Origin: CAYGYG01 sp964354155
Lineage (GTDB): Bacteria; Hydrothermota; Tepidihabitantia; SM23-42; CAYGYG01
Length of the DNA: 31,247 nt
Direction of reading: 5' to 3'
Assembly (NCBI GenBank): GCA_964354155.1
Contig: CAYGYG010000030.1
Span: forward strand, 1 to 31,247
The position numbers and the translations under genes were made by a program. The notes under the pieces were generated by a model, which worked only from the letters and a program-made list of their open reading frames with translations, ran no database searches and was not told where the DNA came from. Positions 21,636 to 29,999 of the stretch are shown here, piece by piece. The first letter of the stretch is position 1; every line of letters starts with the position of its first letter.

Positions 21636-24302
21636 ATGAAGTGCATATATAGTTGCTGCGTCGCTATCGGTCTCCTAATACTGACAGCAACAGGCTACTC
21701 CCAAAAAACAGATCCCCCATTCAACGTCAACGAGGTAATCGAACAGGTTTCACGAAATCGAAGTTGTGCGGGTCCGATGACTGGGGAATTTCTGATTGAC
21801 ACCAATATCGCATACGTCCCGGCCTCAACCCACCAGTGTTCTCTATCAGTCGCTTTTGACGGCTCCAATTATCTTGTTGTGTGGCAGGACGCGCGTAGCG
21901 GTTACGATCTGGATATTTTTGGCACAAGAGTAGACCCATATGGAAGAGTCCTTGATTCTGCGGGTATCGCGATTTCAACTGCAGCAAGAGACCAAAGTGC
22001 TCCATCGGTAGTCTTTGACGGTGATTACTATCTGGTCGTATGGGAAGACTGGCGGAATAACGCAAGGCCCGATGTCTATGCGGCCCGAATCACTAAATCA
22101 GGGCTCGTCCTTGATTCCAGCGGTATTGTTGTGTCGACCCTCGCACGATTCCCGTCCATCGCTTCCGATAGTGCCACGGCTCTGATTGTCTGGGAAGACT
22201 ATCGTAGCGGAACTTCGTCAGACATATACGGTGCACGAATCAGCAAATCTGGCGTTGTTCTCGATACAACCGGTATCGCCATTTCAACGGCTGCAATGGA
22301 ACAGGGAAACCCCTCAATCGCTTCTGGTGGCACTGATTACCTCATCGTGTGGGAAGACTCTCGCGCTGGGAGCCTTCACATCTACGGTACGCGGGTGAGC
22401 AGGTCAGGTATTGTCCTTGATACAGCAGGTATCCCTATCTCTACCGTTGGAGTCTATCAATGGTCCCCGTCGGTGGCCTCTGATGGATTGGACTACATGG
22501 TGGTCTGGTTTAACTGGCAATACGATGTTTACGGAGCACGTGTAACAAGAACCGGTTCAGTTCTAGATTCAATCGGGATTCCAATTTCAACTCGACCTGG
22601 ATTCGGCCCAGCAATAGCTTTTGATGGTTTGAACTATTTCGTCGTGTGGGAGGATTGGCGAGAGGGACGGCCTACAGTTTACGGTTCTAGGGTCGCGCGT
22701 TCTGGCGTAGTTCTTGATACAACAGGCATTGCCATTTCTCTTGCCCGCGGAGGTAAATTATGTCCGCATATTGCCTTTGACGGCATCAACTATTTCGTTG
22801 TCTGGGTTGACGGTCGTAGCCTCGTTTACTACCATCCGTACGGAGCAAGAGTCGCTTTATCGGGCAGCATCCTCGATACAGCTGGAATCGCACTTACCAC
22901 CACAGTCTACGACCAAGAGTTTCCTGCCTTGGCGCGGGGTAATGCAGGTTATCTAGTAGCTTGGCTGGATTGGCGTAATGCCTTCAACCCCTGCATCTAT
23001 GGCGCAAGAGTAAGTGAGGCCGGCAACATACTTGATCCGCTTGGAATTGAAATCTCAGCGGAGGCAACTGATCAGACTTACGCATCGGTTGCATTTGATG
23101 GTTCAAACTACATGGTGGCATGGAACGATTTCCGGAGTGGCAGATACTACGGTATCTATGGCGCGCGGGTGAAGGAATCGGGAACCGTTCTTGACTCATC
23201 CAGTATTGTCATTGCAGCGCCAAATCGCAATAAAATGTCTCCATCGATCGCATGCGATTCCACTAATTACCTGGTCGTGTGGCAGGAGGGCCGAGGCAGT
23301 TTTTGGGATATATACGGGGCACGGGTAAACAAAGACGGCATCGTTCTGGACACCCTTGGCATCCTGATATCATCGGCCGCGAATCACCAACTACTCCCTT
23401 CTCTGGTCTTTGGAGGCTCAAACTACTTGGCGACATGGGAAGATCAGCGCAACGGTTACGACGTCTACGGTGCGAGGATTTCTTCTGCCGGCAATGTACT
23501 CGATCCCGCAGGCATCCCAATATCGACTGCGGCCGGTAGCCAGAGGTACCCCTCAGCAGCTTTCGATGGTACCAATTATATGGTTGTCTGGGACGACGGG
23601 CGCACTGGCCCACATCACGACATCTATGGCACCAGAGTAAGCCAGGCCGGCACAGTTCTTGACTTACCTAGTATACGCATCTCGAATGCGCCTAACCACC
23701 AGTTCACGCCCAGTGTGACCTTTGATGGAACCTGCTTCCTGGTTGTGTGGCAAGACTATCGCAACAATTCCTCTTGGGATATTTTCGGAGCAAGAATCAA
23801 TCCGGCAGGTGTGGTTGTTGACTCTCTTGCGGTTTCAGTGCAGTCACGCAATCAGCTTGCACCAGCAGTTATCCATGGTCCGGGTTCTCAATGTCTCGTC
23901 ATCTATTCCGGCTGGACGGATTGCATCAACAATCGCCCGGCGAATACCATGCGCATTTGGGGCAAGTTTCTGCCGCCGGTAGGCATAGAAGAACAGGCCG
24001 ATGCCCGATACACGATCCACGATGCACGATTGAAGATAACTCCAAATCCTTTCCGGTGGGAGGCGAAGATTGAGCTTGGCACTGGGCATGGGGCGAAGCG
24101 CATGGCCTTAAGGATTTATGATGTCTCTGGTAGAATGGTTAGGTCCTTTCCTCTCTCTACTCGCTACACTCTACTCGCTACTTCCACCATCGCCTGGGAT
24201 GGTTCGGACGATTCGGGCCACAAACTCCCCGCCGGCGTCTACTTCTGCAGACTAGAGAACGGTGACCGGCCGATTACTGAGAAGATAGTGAAAGTCGAAT
24301 AG
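21636..24302 (+). CDS. Exported 14-repeat propeller-like protein B with sorting tail
   Basis: An 888-residue paralog of the preceding protein. The ATG follows AAAGGAG at good spacing and starts a signal peptide (MKCIYSCCVAIGLLILTATGYSQ). The same N-terminal motif ('VNEVIEQVSRNR', 'GEFLIDTNIAYVPAS') precedes 13 recognisable blades ('DYLIVWEDSRAG', 'IYGARVSRSGIVLD') and a divergent 14th ('AVIHGPGSQCLVIYSGW') whose end 'ANTMRIWGKFLPPVGIEE' is nearly identical to protein A. Individual blades have drifted more (e.g. blade 5 is shortened), but the number is conserved. The tail runs from 'LKITPNPF' to 'GVYFCRLENGDRPITEKIVKVE'. It ends two bases before the convergent NFACT gene. Likely surface-exposed; binding partner unknown. 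Confidence 0.85.
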   Translation: MKCIYSCCVAIGLLILTATGYSQKTDPPFNVNEVIEQVSRNRSCAGPMTGEFLIDTNIAYVPASTHQCSLSVAFDGSNYLVVWQDARSGYDLDIFGTRVDPYGRVLDSAGIAISTAARDQSAPSVVFDGDYYLVVWEDWRNNARPDVYAARITKSGLVLDSSGIVVSTLARFPSIASDSATALIVWEDYRSGTSSDIYGARISKSGVVLDTTGIAISTAAMEQGNPSIASGGTDYLIVWEDSRAGSLHIYGTRVSRSGIVLDTAGIPISTVGVYQWSPSVASDGLDYMVVWFNWQYDVYGARVTRTGSVLDSIGIPISTRPGFGPAIAFDGLNYFVVWEDWREGRPTVYGSRVARSGVVLDTTGIAISLARGGKLCPHIAFDGINYFVVWVDGRSLVYYHPYGARVALSGSILDTAGIALTTTVYDQEFPALARGNAGYLVAWLDWRNAFNPCIYGARVSEAGNILDPLGIEISAEATDQTYASVAFDGSNYMVAWNDFRSGRYYGIYGARVKESGTVLDSSSIVIAAPNRNKMSPSIACDSTNYLVVWQEGRGSFWDIYGARVNKDGIVLDTLGILISSAANHQLLPSLVFGGSNYLATWEDQRNGYDVYGARISSAGNVLDPAGIPISTAAGSQRYPSAAFDGTNYMVVWDDGRTGPHHDIYGTRVSQAGTVLDLPSIRISNAPNHQFTPSVTFDGTCFLVVWQDYRNNSSWDIFGARINPAGVVVDSLAVSVQSRNQLAPAVIHGPGSQCLVIYSGWTDCINNRPANTMRIWGKFLPPVGIEEQADARYTIHDARLKITPNPFRWEAKIELGTGHGAKRMALRIYDVSGRMVRSFPLSTRYTLLATSTIAWDGSDDSGHKLPAGVYFCRLENGDRPITEKIVKVE
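24011..24031. repeat. 7-nt tandem (CACGATN)x3 in protein B linker
   Basis: CACGATC, CACGATG and CACGATT follow one another from 24011. They encode part of the linker between the last blade and the sorting tail, the same place where protein A carries a palindrome. Confidence 0.6.
24157..24184. repeat. 7-nt tandem (CTACNNN)x4 in protein B sorting tail
   Basis: CTACTCG, CTACACT, CTACTCG, CTACTTC: four 7-nt units that also form a 14-nt duplication. They encode a loop ('STRYTLLATST') of the FlgD-like domain, aligned with the TCGTCCN tracts of protein A. Confidence 0.65.
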
Positions 24303-24304
24303 CG

Positions 24305-25804
24305 TCAGTTGGCCTGGCCTTCAGAGCCGCCTTGGTCTTTTGTTCCCAAGGGCAGGCCCGGGTCGGCAAAAATTACTTCTTCCCGAATCAAGTATACCGC
24401 CCCGGGCGGCCCGCGCCGCGCTTTCTTGATATACTTCCGTTCGGCATACTGCACCGGTACCCTTTTTGCATTCTTGGCCCGGCTGAAGAACGCCGCAATG
24501 GCCGCCGCATCATAGATGTCGTACTTCGAAGGCTTCTTCTTGGCAGTTCTCAGGATAACATGCGACCCACCCAGGCCGCGGGCGTGAAAGAAAATGTCAA
24601 ACGGCCGGGCGAACTTGAAGGTGAGTTCCTCGTTAGTTCTTCCATCCTTACCGGCCAACACCTCGAGGCCGCCCCGAGTTGTGAAGCGGTGGAAGTGATC
24701 CGGCACATCATCCTTGACCTTCTTCTTAGGCGGAGCCGGCTTGGGCTCCTCGATAACTCCTTTTTCAAGTTGGGCGATATCCTTGTTGACCTTGCCGAGG
24801 CGTGACTCCACATGCGCCGCCTTTTTCTTCAGCTTCTTGTACCGGTCGAAGTACTGCTGAGCACTCCCCTGGGGCCCAGCCCGGGCATCCATCACTATTT
24901 CAAGCTGTTGATCCGGCGCACCAGGATTGGGCAGGATGATCTTGTCGGCGGTCGGTTCAATCGTCGCAATATTCGCTAGAATCGTCTCGCCCTTGATGCG
25001 GAACTCGTCGGCCTTCTTGGCCTCGAGCAACTCGCCTTCGAGCGCCGATTTCAAAGTCGCCAACTTCCTGTGGCGCGATTTGATCCTGCTTTCCTTTTCC
25101 TGCTCTTGCCCCTGCTCGGCGGACGAAGTGAGACCGGATTTGAAGGCTTCATTCCACGACTCGAATTTGGCGGCCCCTGGCTTGAACAGGCTCAGCCTCA
25201 GCGGCCGTACCGTTACCATGTGCACAGTTCTGGGGTCACCGCGCAACACGTTCAGGATGCTGTCGAATCGAGTGCGCTCCTCGACGATTTCCCGCGCCAT
25301 ATCGAGATCCAGACCTTCGATCTTCTCAATAAGATGCTTGGCGGGGTCCGGACTGTCGAGCATCGATTCTAAGGTCTTGAAGGTGATTCCGTCCGGGTTG
25401 AGTTTCGTGCCCGGCGGCATCTCCCTGGTCCGAAAGACACAATCGCGCTTCCCGCCGGCATCGGTGACAATAAAATCCTGGTGGTTCCGGACGAAGCTCA
25501 TCGTGATGCACAAACCGGACTGCCCTCTCAGGGGCAGCTTCAAAATCGGCCGCCACTCCTCCTGCTCCACGGCATCGACGATCCGGCCTTCGAGAAACCG
25601 GAACTTGAGGGCGAATTCCCTGGTCGGTACCGCGGTATCGGCATGGTATACCCCGGCCGTCTCGGGGGCAAAAGAAGCAACCAACTGGCCGGCGTTGACA
25701 TCAACATAGACCAAACGGCCTTGCTGTGCAATCCGCTTGATTCTCGTCCCGACCAGAATCGGCCTCAGCTCATTAGCCAAAAGTCTCAGGTAAATGCCGT
25801 TCAT
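24305..25804 (-). CDS. NFACT family protein (RqcH/FbpA-like)
   Basis: A 499-residue cytoplasmic protein of the NFACT family, whose bacterial member RqcH binds stalled 50S-peptidyl-tRNA and adds alanine tails for protein quality control. The N-terminal NFACT-N domain begins 'MNGIYLRLLANELRPILVGTRIKRI'. A charged coiled-coil middle follows ('YFDRYKKLKKKAAHVESRLGK'). The C-terminal NFACT-R/DUF814 domain has 'HRFTTRGGLEVLAGKDGRTNEEL', 'DIFFHARGLGGSHVILRT' and 'VQYAERKYIKKARRGPPGAV'. It is somewhat shorter than Bacillus RqcH (~570). The start at 25804 overlaps the endonuclease stop (ATGA) and matches family N-termini; longer starts run back into the upstream gene. A role in ribosome rescue is inferred from family only. 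Confidence 0.85.
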   Translation of the reverse strand: MNGIYLRLLANELRPILVGTRIKRIAQQGRLVYVDVNAGQLVASFAPETAGVYHADTAVPTREFALKFRFLEGRIVDAVEQEEWRPILKLPLRGQSGLCITMSFVRNHQDFIVTDAGGKRDCVFRTREMPPGTKLNPDGITFKTLESMLDSPDPAKHLIEKIEGLDLDMAREIVEERTRFDSILNVLRGDPRTVHMVTVRPLRLSLFKPGAAKFESWNEAFKSGLTSSAEQGQEQEKESRIKSRHRKLATLKSALEGELLEAKKADEFRIKGETILANIATIEPTADKIILPNPGAPDQQLEIVMDARAGPQGSAQQYFDRYKKLKKKAAHVESRLGKVNKDIAQLEKGVIEEPKPAPPKKKVKDDVPDHFHRFTTRGGLEVLAGKDGRTNEELTFKFARPFDIFFHARGLGGSHVILRTAKKKPSKYDIYDAAAIAAFFSRAKNAKRVPVQYAERKYIKKARRGPPGAVYLIREEVIFADPGLPLGTKDQGGSEGQAN

Positions 25805-26640
25805 TTCACCAACCCGCGTATGACTTTCATGTTCTTCAAATCCTCCTTGGTGTCTTTCCTGGGCGTTTCCATTATTCCGGGCAGACCCTTCAGGGCCGCG
25901 TGGTTGACCAGGCACTCGAATCCTTCAAGACCAATCTTGCCCTCGCCGATATGCCAGTGCCGGTCGGCCCGGGATCCCAGCTCCGATTTCGAATCATTCA
26001 TATGCACGAGGTGCAGTCGCTCAAACCCGACAATGCGGTCGAATTCAGCCAGCGTGTTGTCGACCGCGGCTTGAGTTCTGAAATCATACCCGGCCTCAAA
26101 GGCGTGGGCGATATCGAACGCGACCCCGATGCGTTCCGGAAAACCGACCTGCCCGATAATGCTTCTTATCTCCTCAAGGGTGCTGCCCACCTCGCTGCCG
26201 CTGCCCGACGTGTTTTCCACGAGCAGGATTACCCTGTTCTTGACCATGTCCAGCGCACGACTGATCGCCTTGGTGACTTGGCGTATTCCGGCTTCAATCG
26301 TCTTACCGACACTGCTACCGACATGGGTAATCACGTACTGCGCCCCAAGAACTTCAGCACGTCTCAGCTCCTCGGCCACTGAGTCGGTCGAACGTTGATG
26401 AAGGCTGTCGTTCGGAGAAGCCAGGTTCGGTAAATAGGGCATGTGCACGAAAACCGGGTCGATATCGGTCTGTTCAATGTCCTGCCTGAAAATCTTAACC
26501 TCCTCTTCATCGAGCGGTGAATATTTCCATCCTCTCGGATTTCGCGAGAAGACCTGAATGGTCGCGCAGTCACGCTGCGCGGCTCGTTCCAGAACCTTCG
26601 AGAATCCGCCCGCAATAGAAACATGAAACCCGAACCGCAT
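25801..26640 (-). CDS. nfo: Endonuclease IV (AP endonuclease)
   Basis: A 279-residue TIM-barrel, trinuclear-zinc AP endonuclease that cleaves DNA at abasic sites and trims damaged 3' ends. Expected metal ligands can be followed: His in 'VFVHMPYLPNLASP', His in 'ITHVGSSVGK', Glu in 'LLVENTSGSG', Asp and His in 'FDIAHAFEAGYD', His in 'HLVHMNDSK', Asp and His in 'RADRHWHIGEGKIG' and Glu in 'GIMETPRKD'. Small departures from the usual wording (HVGS for HPGS, DIAHA for DTCHA) leave the ligands intact. Length is normal. The start has GGAGG and its own promoter; the downstream NFACT gene overlaps by four bases, pairing a DNA repair gene with a ribosome-rescue-type gene. Confidence 0.93.
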   Translation of the reverse strand: MRFGFHVSIAGGFSKVLERAAQRDCATIQVFSRNPRGWKYSPLDEEEVKIFRQDIEQTDIDPVFVHMPYLPNLASPNDSLHQRSTDSVAEELRRAEVLGAQYVITHVGSSVGKTIEAGIRQVTKAISRALDMVKNRVILLVENTSGSGSEVGSTLEEIRSIIGQVGFPERIGVAFDIAHAFEAGYDFRTQAAVDNTLAEFDRIVGFERLHLVHMNDSKSELGSRADRHWHIGEGKIGLEGFECLVNHAALKGLPGIMETPRKDTKEDLKNMKVIRGLVK

Positions 26641-26655
26641 TACAACCTCCGTCTA

Positions 26656-26684
26656 ATTATACGTCCAAAACCGCACGAAATCAA
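26656..26684 (-). promoter_or_regulatory. Promoter of nfo-NFACT operon
   Basis: On the minus strand TTGATT (26679-26684), a 17-bp spacer and TATAAT (26656-26661). Predicted start near 26649, just upstream of the GGAGG ribosome site, so the leader would be very short. Confidence 0.65.
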
Positions 26685-26712
26685 GGATATTATGCTAACT
26701 AACCTTCGACTC

Positions 26713-26740
26713 TTGACAATGTCCTGACCATCTCTATAAT
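26713..26740 (+). promoter_or_regulatory. Perfect-consensus leaderless promoter, divergent from nfo
   Basis: TTGACA (26713-26718), 16-bp spacer, TATAAT (26735-26740), then six bases to the GTG at 26747. No Shine-Dalgarno is present. The two divergent promoters fill the 106-bp intergenic region. Confidence 0.85.
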
Positions 26741-26746
26741 CCTGCT

Positions 26747-28282
26747 GTGCCCAATCAGGAACGCTGGCTTCTTCTCCTCCTTGTGGTCGTGATCCTGGTC
26801 CCGATTTGGGCATTCATGTACTTTCCATCCCAGGACGGACCGATCCATCTCTACAATGCCCATGTCCTGAGGAATTATTCAGAACCGGACAACTCCTATG
26901 CGCGGTACTACAAAATCAACTCCCCCCTGACGCCCAATGTCCTGGCCGACTTCATCTTGTCTGTGTTGCTGCGCGTCATGGCGCCCCTCCTGGCCGAAAA
27001 AGTCCTGCTGTCGCTGTACGTCTTATTGCTCATTGGGTCGTCCGTCTACTTTGCCAACGCCGTCAATCCCAAAGAGGGATTCGCAATGCTTGGGGCCATC
27101 TACGCGTACAACCTGTTTGTCCTGTTCGGTTTCTACAACTTCGCCGTCAGTATCCCCCTATTTCTCTTAACGCTTGGATTATGGTTGCGCTATCGGGACC
27201 ACGTGACGCTTTTTCAATTTCTGTGCCTTACCCTGCTCGTCTCTCTTGTGTACCTTTCGCACTTGTTTGCGTGGACGATGCTCGTATTCTGCCTCATCGT
27301 TCTCTCGTTCATCCTTGATTGGGGCCGCTCCCTCATCAAAACACTGGGCGCCATCCTGCCTTCAGCCGCGGCGTTGTTCTTCATTGTGTTCGGCACCAAC
27401 CGGGAAGCATTCGGCTACACCGCCGTCTTCTCCAAGCTGACCACTGCCCTCAAGATGCTCGCTCTGCCTGTCTTTTTCAGGTACTTCTCGAACATCGAAA
27501 TCGTCCTCGCGGCCAGCGTGACGCTGTTCCTTGTCGGCGCCCTGGTCTTTCTGCCCCGGCCGTATCGAGCCGGACCCTGGACCGCCCCCCACAAGGCAAT
27601 CCTGTTTCTGGCCGGTCTTCTGATCGTGGGATTCCTTGTCTGCCCCTACTATTATGGCCCGGCCGGGTACAATAACATCCGGGTTCTGATCTTCGCCTTC
27701 GTTCTCTTGACCCCGCTTGTCTCGATCAAGTTCGGAACCTTGGTCCGGACCGTTGCCGTCGGTTACGTGCTCGTTTTTTCGGTCGCCCAGTCAATGCATG
27801 TCGCCAGGATCGCGGCCATCTACAATGCCGGTTATTACGAGTATGCTTCATCGATCGACAAACTCAAGACAAACTCGGTCATCCTCGCCATCGTCAAAGA
27901 CCGTCACGGCCCCTCGAAATGGGTGGCACCATATTCCCACTTCTACTATCACTATCACCTCGCCAAGAACGGAATCAATCCGTATCATCAGGATGGCAAC
28001 ATACCGGCCGACGAGCTTGAGGCAATCGAAAAACTCTCAATCGTTCAATTGCGGCAGGAATACCAAAGCCTCCGTCGCGTCGATTTCTCCCGACCCTTAT
28101 CTGAACAGCTGGATTCCCTGATCGGCTATGACTACATTCTGGTTTGGGACAAGACTGCGGAACCCGAGATGCTCGCCGACTTCTCCCTCATCCACCGATC
28201 TCCTCATCTTCTCATCTACGAACACAGGCCTCCCGATCCGGTGCCGCGCCCGTCTGAACTGCAGGCTCAAGCAGTTCCATAG
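26747..28282 (+). CDS. Polytopic membrane protein, possible GT-C-type glycosyltransferase
   Basis: A 511-residue integral membrane protein with roughly ten hydrophobic helices between residues 5 and 360 and a soluble C-terminal region of ~150 residues. The first loop after helix 1 contains 'FPSQDGPIHLYNAHVL'. An acidic residue in the first external loop is typical of GT-C glycosyltransferases, which use lipid-linked sugars, and the overall layout fits, but no family was recognised with certainty. The C-terminal part ('PYSHFYYHYHLAKNGINPY', 'YDYILVWDK') resembles the periplasmic part of such enzymes. Start GTG is set by the promoter six bases upstream; there is no ribosome site. It is followed by the separately promoted beta-helix gene. 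Confidence 0.7.
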   Translation: MPNQERWLLLLLVVVILVPIWAFMYFPSQDGPIHLYNAHVLRNYSEPDNSYARYYKINSPLTPNVLADFILSVLLRVMAPLLAEKVLLSLYVLLLIGSSVYFANAVNPKEGFAMLGAIYAYNLFVLFGFYNFAVSIPLFLLTLGLWLRYRDHVTLFQFLCLTLLVSLVYLSHLFAWTMLVFCLIVLSFILDWGRSLIKTLGAILPSAAALFFIVFGTNREAFGYTAVFSKLTTALKMLALPVFFRYFSNIEIVLAASVTLFLVGALVFLPRPYRAGPWTAPHKAILFLAGLLIVGFLVCPYYYGPAGYNNIRVLIFAFVLLTPLVSIKFGTLVRTVAVGYVLVFSVAQSMHVARIAAIYNAGYYEYASSIDKLKTNSVILAIVKDRHGPSKWVAPYSHFYYHYHLAKNGINPYHQDGNIPADELEAIEKLSIVQLRQEYQSLRRVDFSRPLSEQLDSLIGYDYILVWDKTAEPEMLADFSLIHRSPHLLIYEHRPPDPVPRPSELQAQAVP

Positions 28283-28348
28283 CCGACACGTCCGTGCCCA
28301 CCGGCATTGCCCACCCCCCCACCACCATTATCGTTCGGCCGATCGCTA

Positions 28349-28376
28349 TTGACAGTCCCCCCAGGCCGATTATATT
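28349..28376 (+). promoter_or_regulatory. Promoter of beta-helix gene
   Basis: TTGACA (28349-28354), a 16-bp spacer and TATATT (28371-28376). The leader is about 25 nt and carries AAAAGGAGG (28395-28403) before the ATG at 28408. Confidence 0.8.
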
Positions 28377-28407
28377 GTTGTCGCTTGCGCGAACAAAAGG
28401 AGGCTTT

Positions 28408-29994
28408 ATGAAAATTCTCTTGGTGTTATCCCTGCTGTCGGCCGATCTCATTTACGCCCGCATCATAAGAATTCCTGCCGACTACCCAGCGATTCAACAG
28501 GGACTTAATGCGGCAAACAGCGGCGATACGGTCCTGGTATCTCCACAGACTTACGTCGAGAATATCACCTGGCCCGGAGTTGACGGTATTAGGCTGGTGA
28601 GCGTAGCCGGTGCGTCGACAACCATCATCGACGGCGATACCTCGGGCAGCGTGATAGCCCTTGGGTCGGGCATCACCAACCGCACCGTGATCGACGGGTT
28701 CACGATTCGCGACGGAAAAGCAACCGTCGGCGGCGGCATAAGACTGAATGAAGCCGCACCGATAATAAGCAGAAACCGGATCTACGACAATCGGGCGACG
28801 GGCAGCAGCTATTCACATGGCGGGGGAATATACTGCTCCGGCACAAGCGGCGCGTCCCCTCAGATTGTCGCCAACCACATCAAAGGTAATAAGGTGGTGG
28901 GTACGAACTGGAACTATGGCGGGGGCATCTACATCAGCCGCAATTCAAGAGCAACCGTGACCTACAACACCATCGAGCAGGATTCCGCAATCGGCGGCTA
29001 CTGGAACTACGGTGCGGGGATATACTGTGATATGGATAGCCGACCGGTCATATTTCAGAATCTTATCAGGGCTAACGCCGGACAGGCCGGCGATCGTGCC
29101 CACGGCGTCGGAGTATATGTAAACACCAGGGCATTTCCATCGATCTTCAATAATCTCATCGTGGACAACAGGGCAAGTAGCGGCTCGTGGAACTATGGTG
29201 CCGGCATCAGGGCCGACTCCGGAGTCAGCATCGTCAACAACACGATCGCCAATAATGTCTGCGCCGGCGGCATCTGGAACAACGGCGGCGGCATATTCCT
29301 CGACGGGATAAACAACTATGTTTACAATAACATAATCGTCGGCAACCAGGGCGGCGGCATCTACAACTATGACCGGGATTCAACGCAGATCATCGATTAC
29401 AATGATGTCTGGAACAACTCACCGACCAACTACTACAATTGTCGTCCCGGATCGAACGACCGGTCGCGCGACCCGTCGTTTTGTGCCGGCAGCCGCGGGG
29501 ATTTCTATTTGAGTCAGATCCTATCCGGTCAACCGATTCAGAGTCCATGCGTGGACTCGGGGGGAGTGCTCAACGATTCTCTGCTGTCAATCATCCGTCA
29601 GTCGACCACTCGAACCGATTCCGTGCCCGATTCCGGCAACGTCGACATGGGTTATCACTATCCGATTGGACAACCGGTCTGGATCGACGAGGGTACCTCC
29701 CCTGGTTCAGTCCTGCCGGGCATGACCCTTGTGGTCTTCCCCACCCCGTTCAGGCATGCGCTGGGCATCAGGCTCTTTGCGCCATCCGGTCTTGGCGCAA
29801 GCGTCAAGATCTATGATATCTCGGGACGTTGTGTGAGAACCGTCTTTGACGGTTTGTGCCCGACTTCCGATTACCTGTGTCTAGGATGGCCTGGAGACGA
29901 CGATGCCGGCCGGCAACTGCCCCAGGGCATTTACATTGTGCGCCTGGTAACGGGGCAGCGATTCTTAAGTCGCAAGGCAATTCTCGTGAAGTAA
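28408..29994 (+). CDS. Secreted right-handed beta-helix protein with sorting tail
   Basis: A 528-residue exported protein. The ATG at 28408, four bases after AAAAGGAGG, starts a signal peptide (MKILLVLSLLSADLIYA); a longer reading from 28294 crosses the promoter and is rejected. Residues ~20-65 ('IPADYPAIQQGLNAANSGDTVLVSPQTYVENI' in sequence) are the classic opening of pectate-lyase-like/NosD-type beta-helix proteins. Parallel coils follow with repeated 'NWNYGGGIYIS', 'YWNYGAGIYCD', 'SWNYGAGIRAD' and 'IWNNGGGIFLD' steps. No catalytic residues for polysaccharide lyase activity can be assigned. From about residue 440 ('VVFPTPFRHAL') a FlgD-Ig/Por-type sorting domain ends 'LPQGIYIVRLVTGQRFLSRKAILVK'. 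Likely binds or processes a surface polysaccharide. Confidence 0.85.
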   Translation: MKILLVLSLLSADLIYARIIRIPADYPAIQQGLNAANSGDTVLVSPQTYVENITWPGVDGIRLVSVAGASTTIIDGDTSGSVIALGSGITNRTVIDGFTIRDGKATVGGGIRLNEAAPIISRNRIYDNRATGSSYSHGGGIYCSGTSGASPQIVANHIKGNKVVGTNWNYGGGIYISRNSRATVTYNTIEQDSAIGGYWNYGAGIYCDMDSRPVIFQNLIRANAGQAGDRAHGVGVYVNTRAFPSIFNNLIVDNRASSGSWNYGAGIRADSGVSIVNNTIANNVCAGGIWNNGGGIFLDGINNYVYNNIIVGNQGGGIYNYDRDSTQIIDYNDVWNNSPTNYYNCRPGSNDRSRDPSFCAGSRGDFYLSQILSGQPIQSPCVDSGGVLNDSLLSIIRQSTTRTDSVPDSGNVDMGYHYPIGQPVWIDEGTSPGSVLPGMTLVVFPTPFRHALGIRLFAPSGLGASVKIYDISGRCVRTVFDGLCPTSDYLCLGWPGDDDAGRQLPQGIYIVRLVTGQRFLSRKAILVK

Positions 29995-29999
29995 CCTGC

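Noticed and set aside
18865..24302. CRISPR-like or satellite repeats suggested by the strong periodicity
   Set aside because: The ~150-bp period is protein-level repetition in two open reading frames with drifted codons, not direct DNA repeats with spacers.
24927..25709. 260-codon plus-strand ORF
   Set aside because: It is antisense to the NFACT gene, Ser/Arg-rich with no domain, and an ordinary shadow of a GC-rich gene.
28294..28407. N-terminal extension of the beta-helix protein
   Set aside because: It crosses the -35/-10 promoter and lacks a ribosome site; the ATG at 28408 has both a Shine-Dalgarno and a signal peptide.
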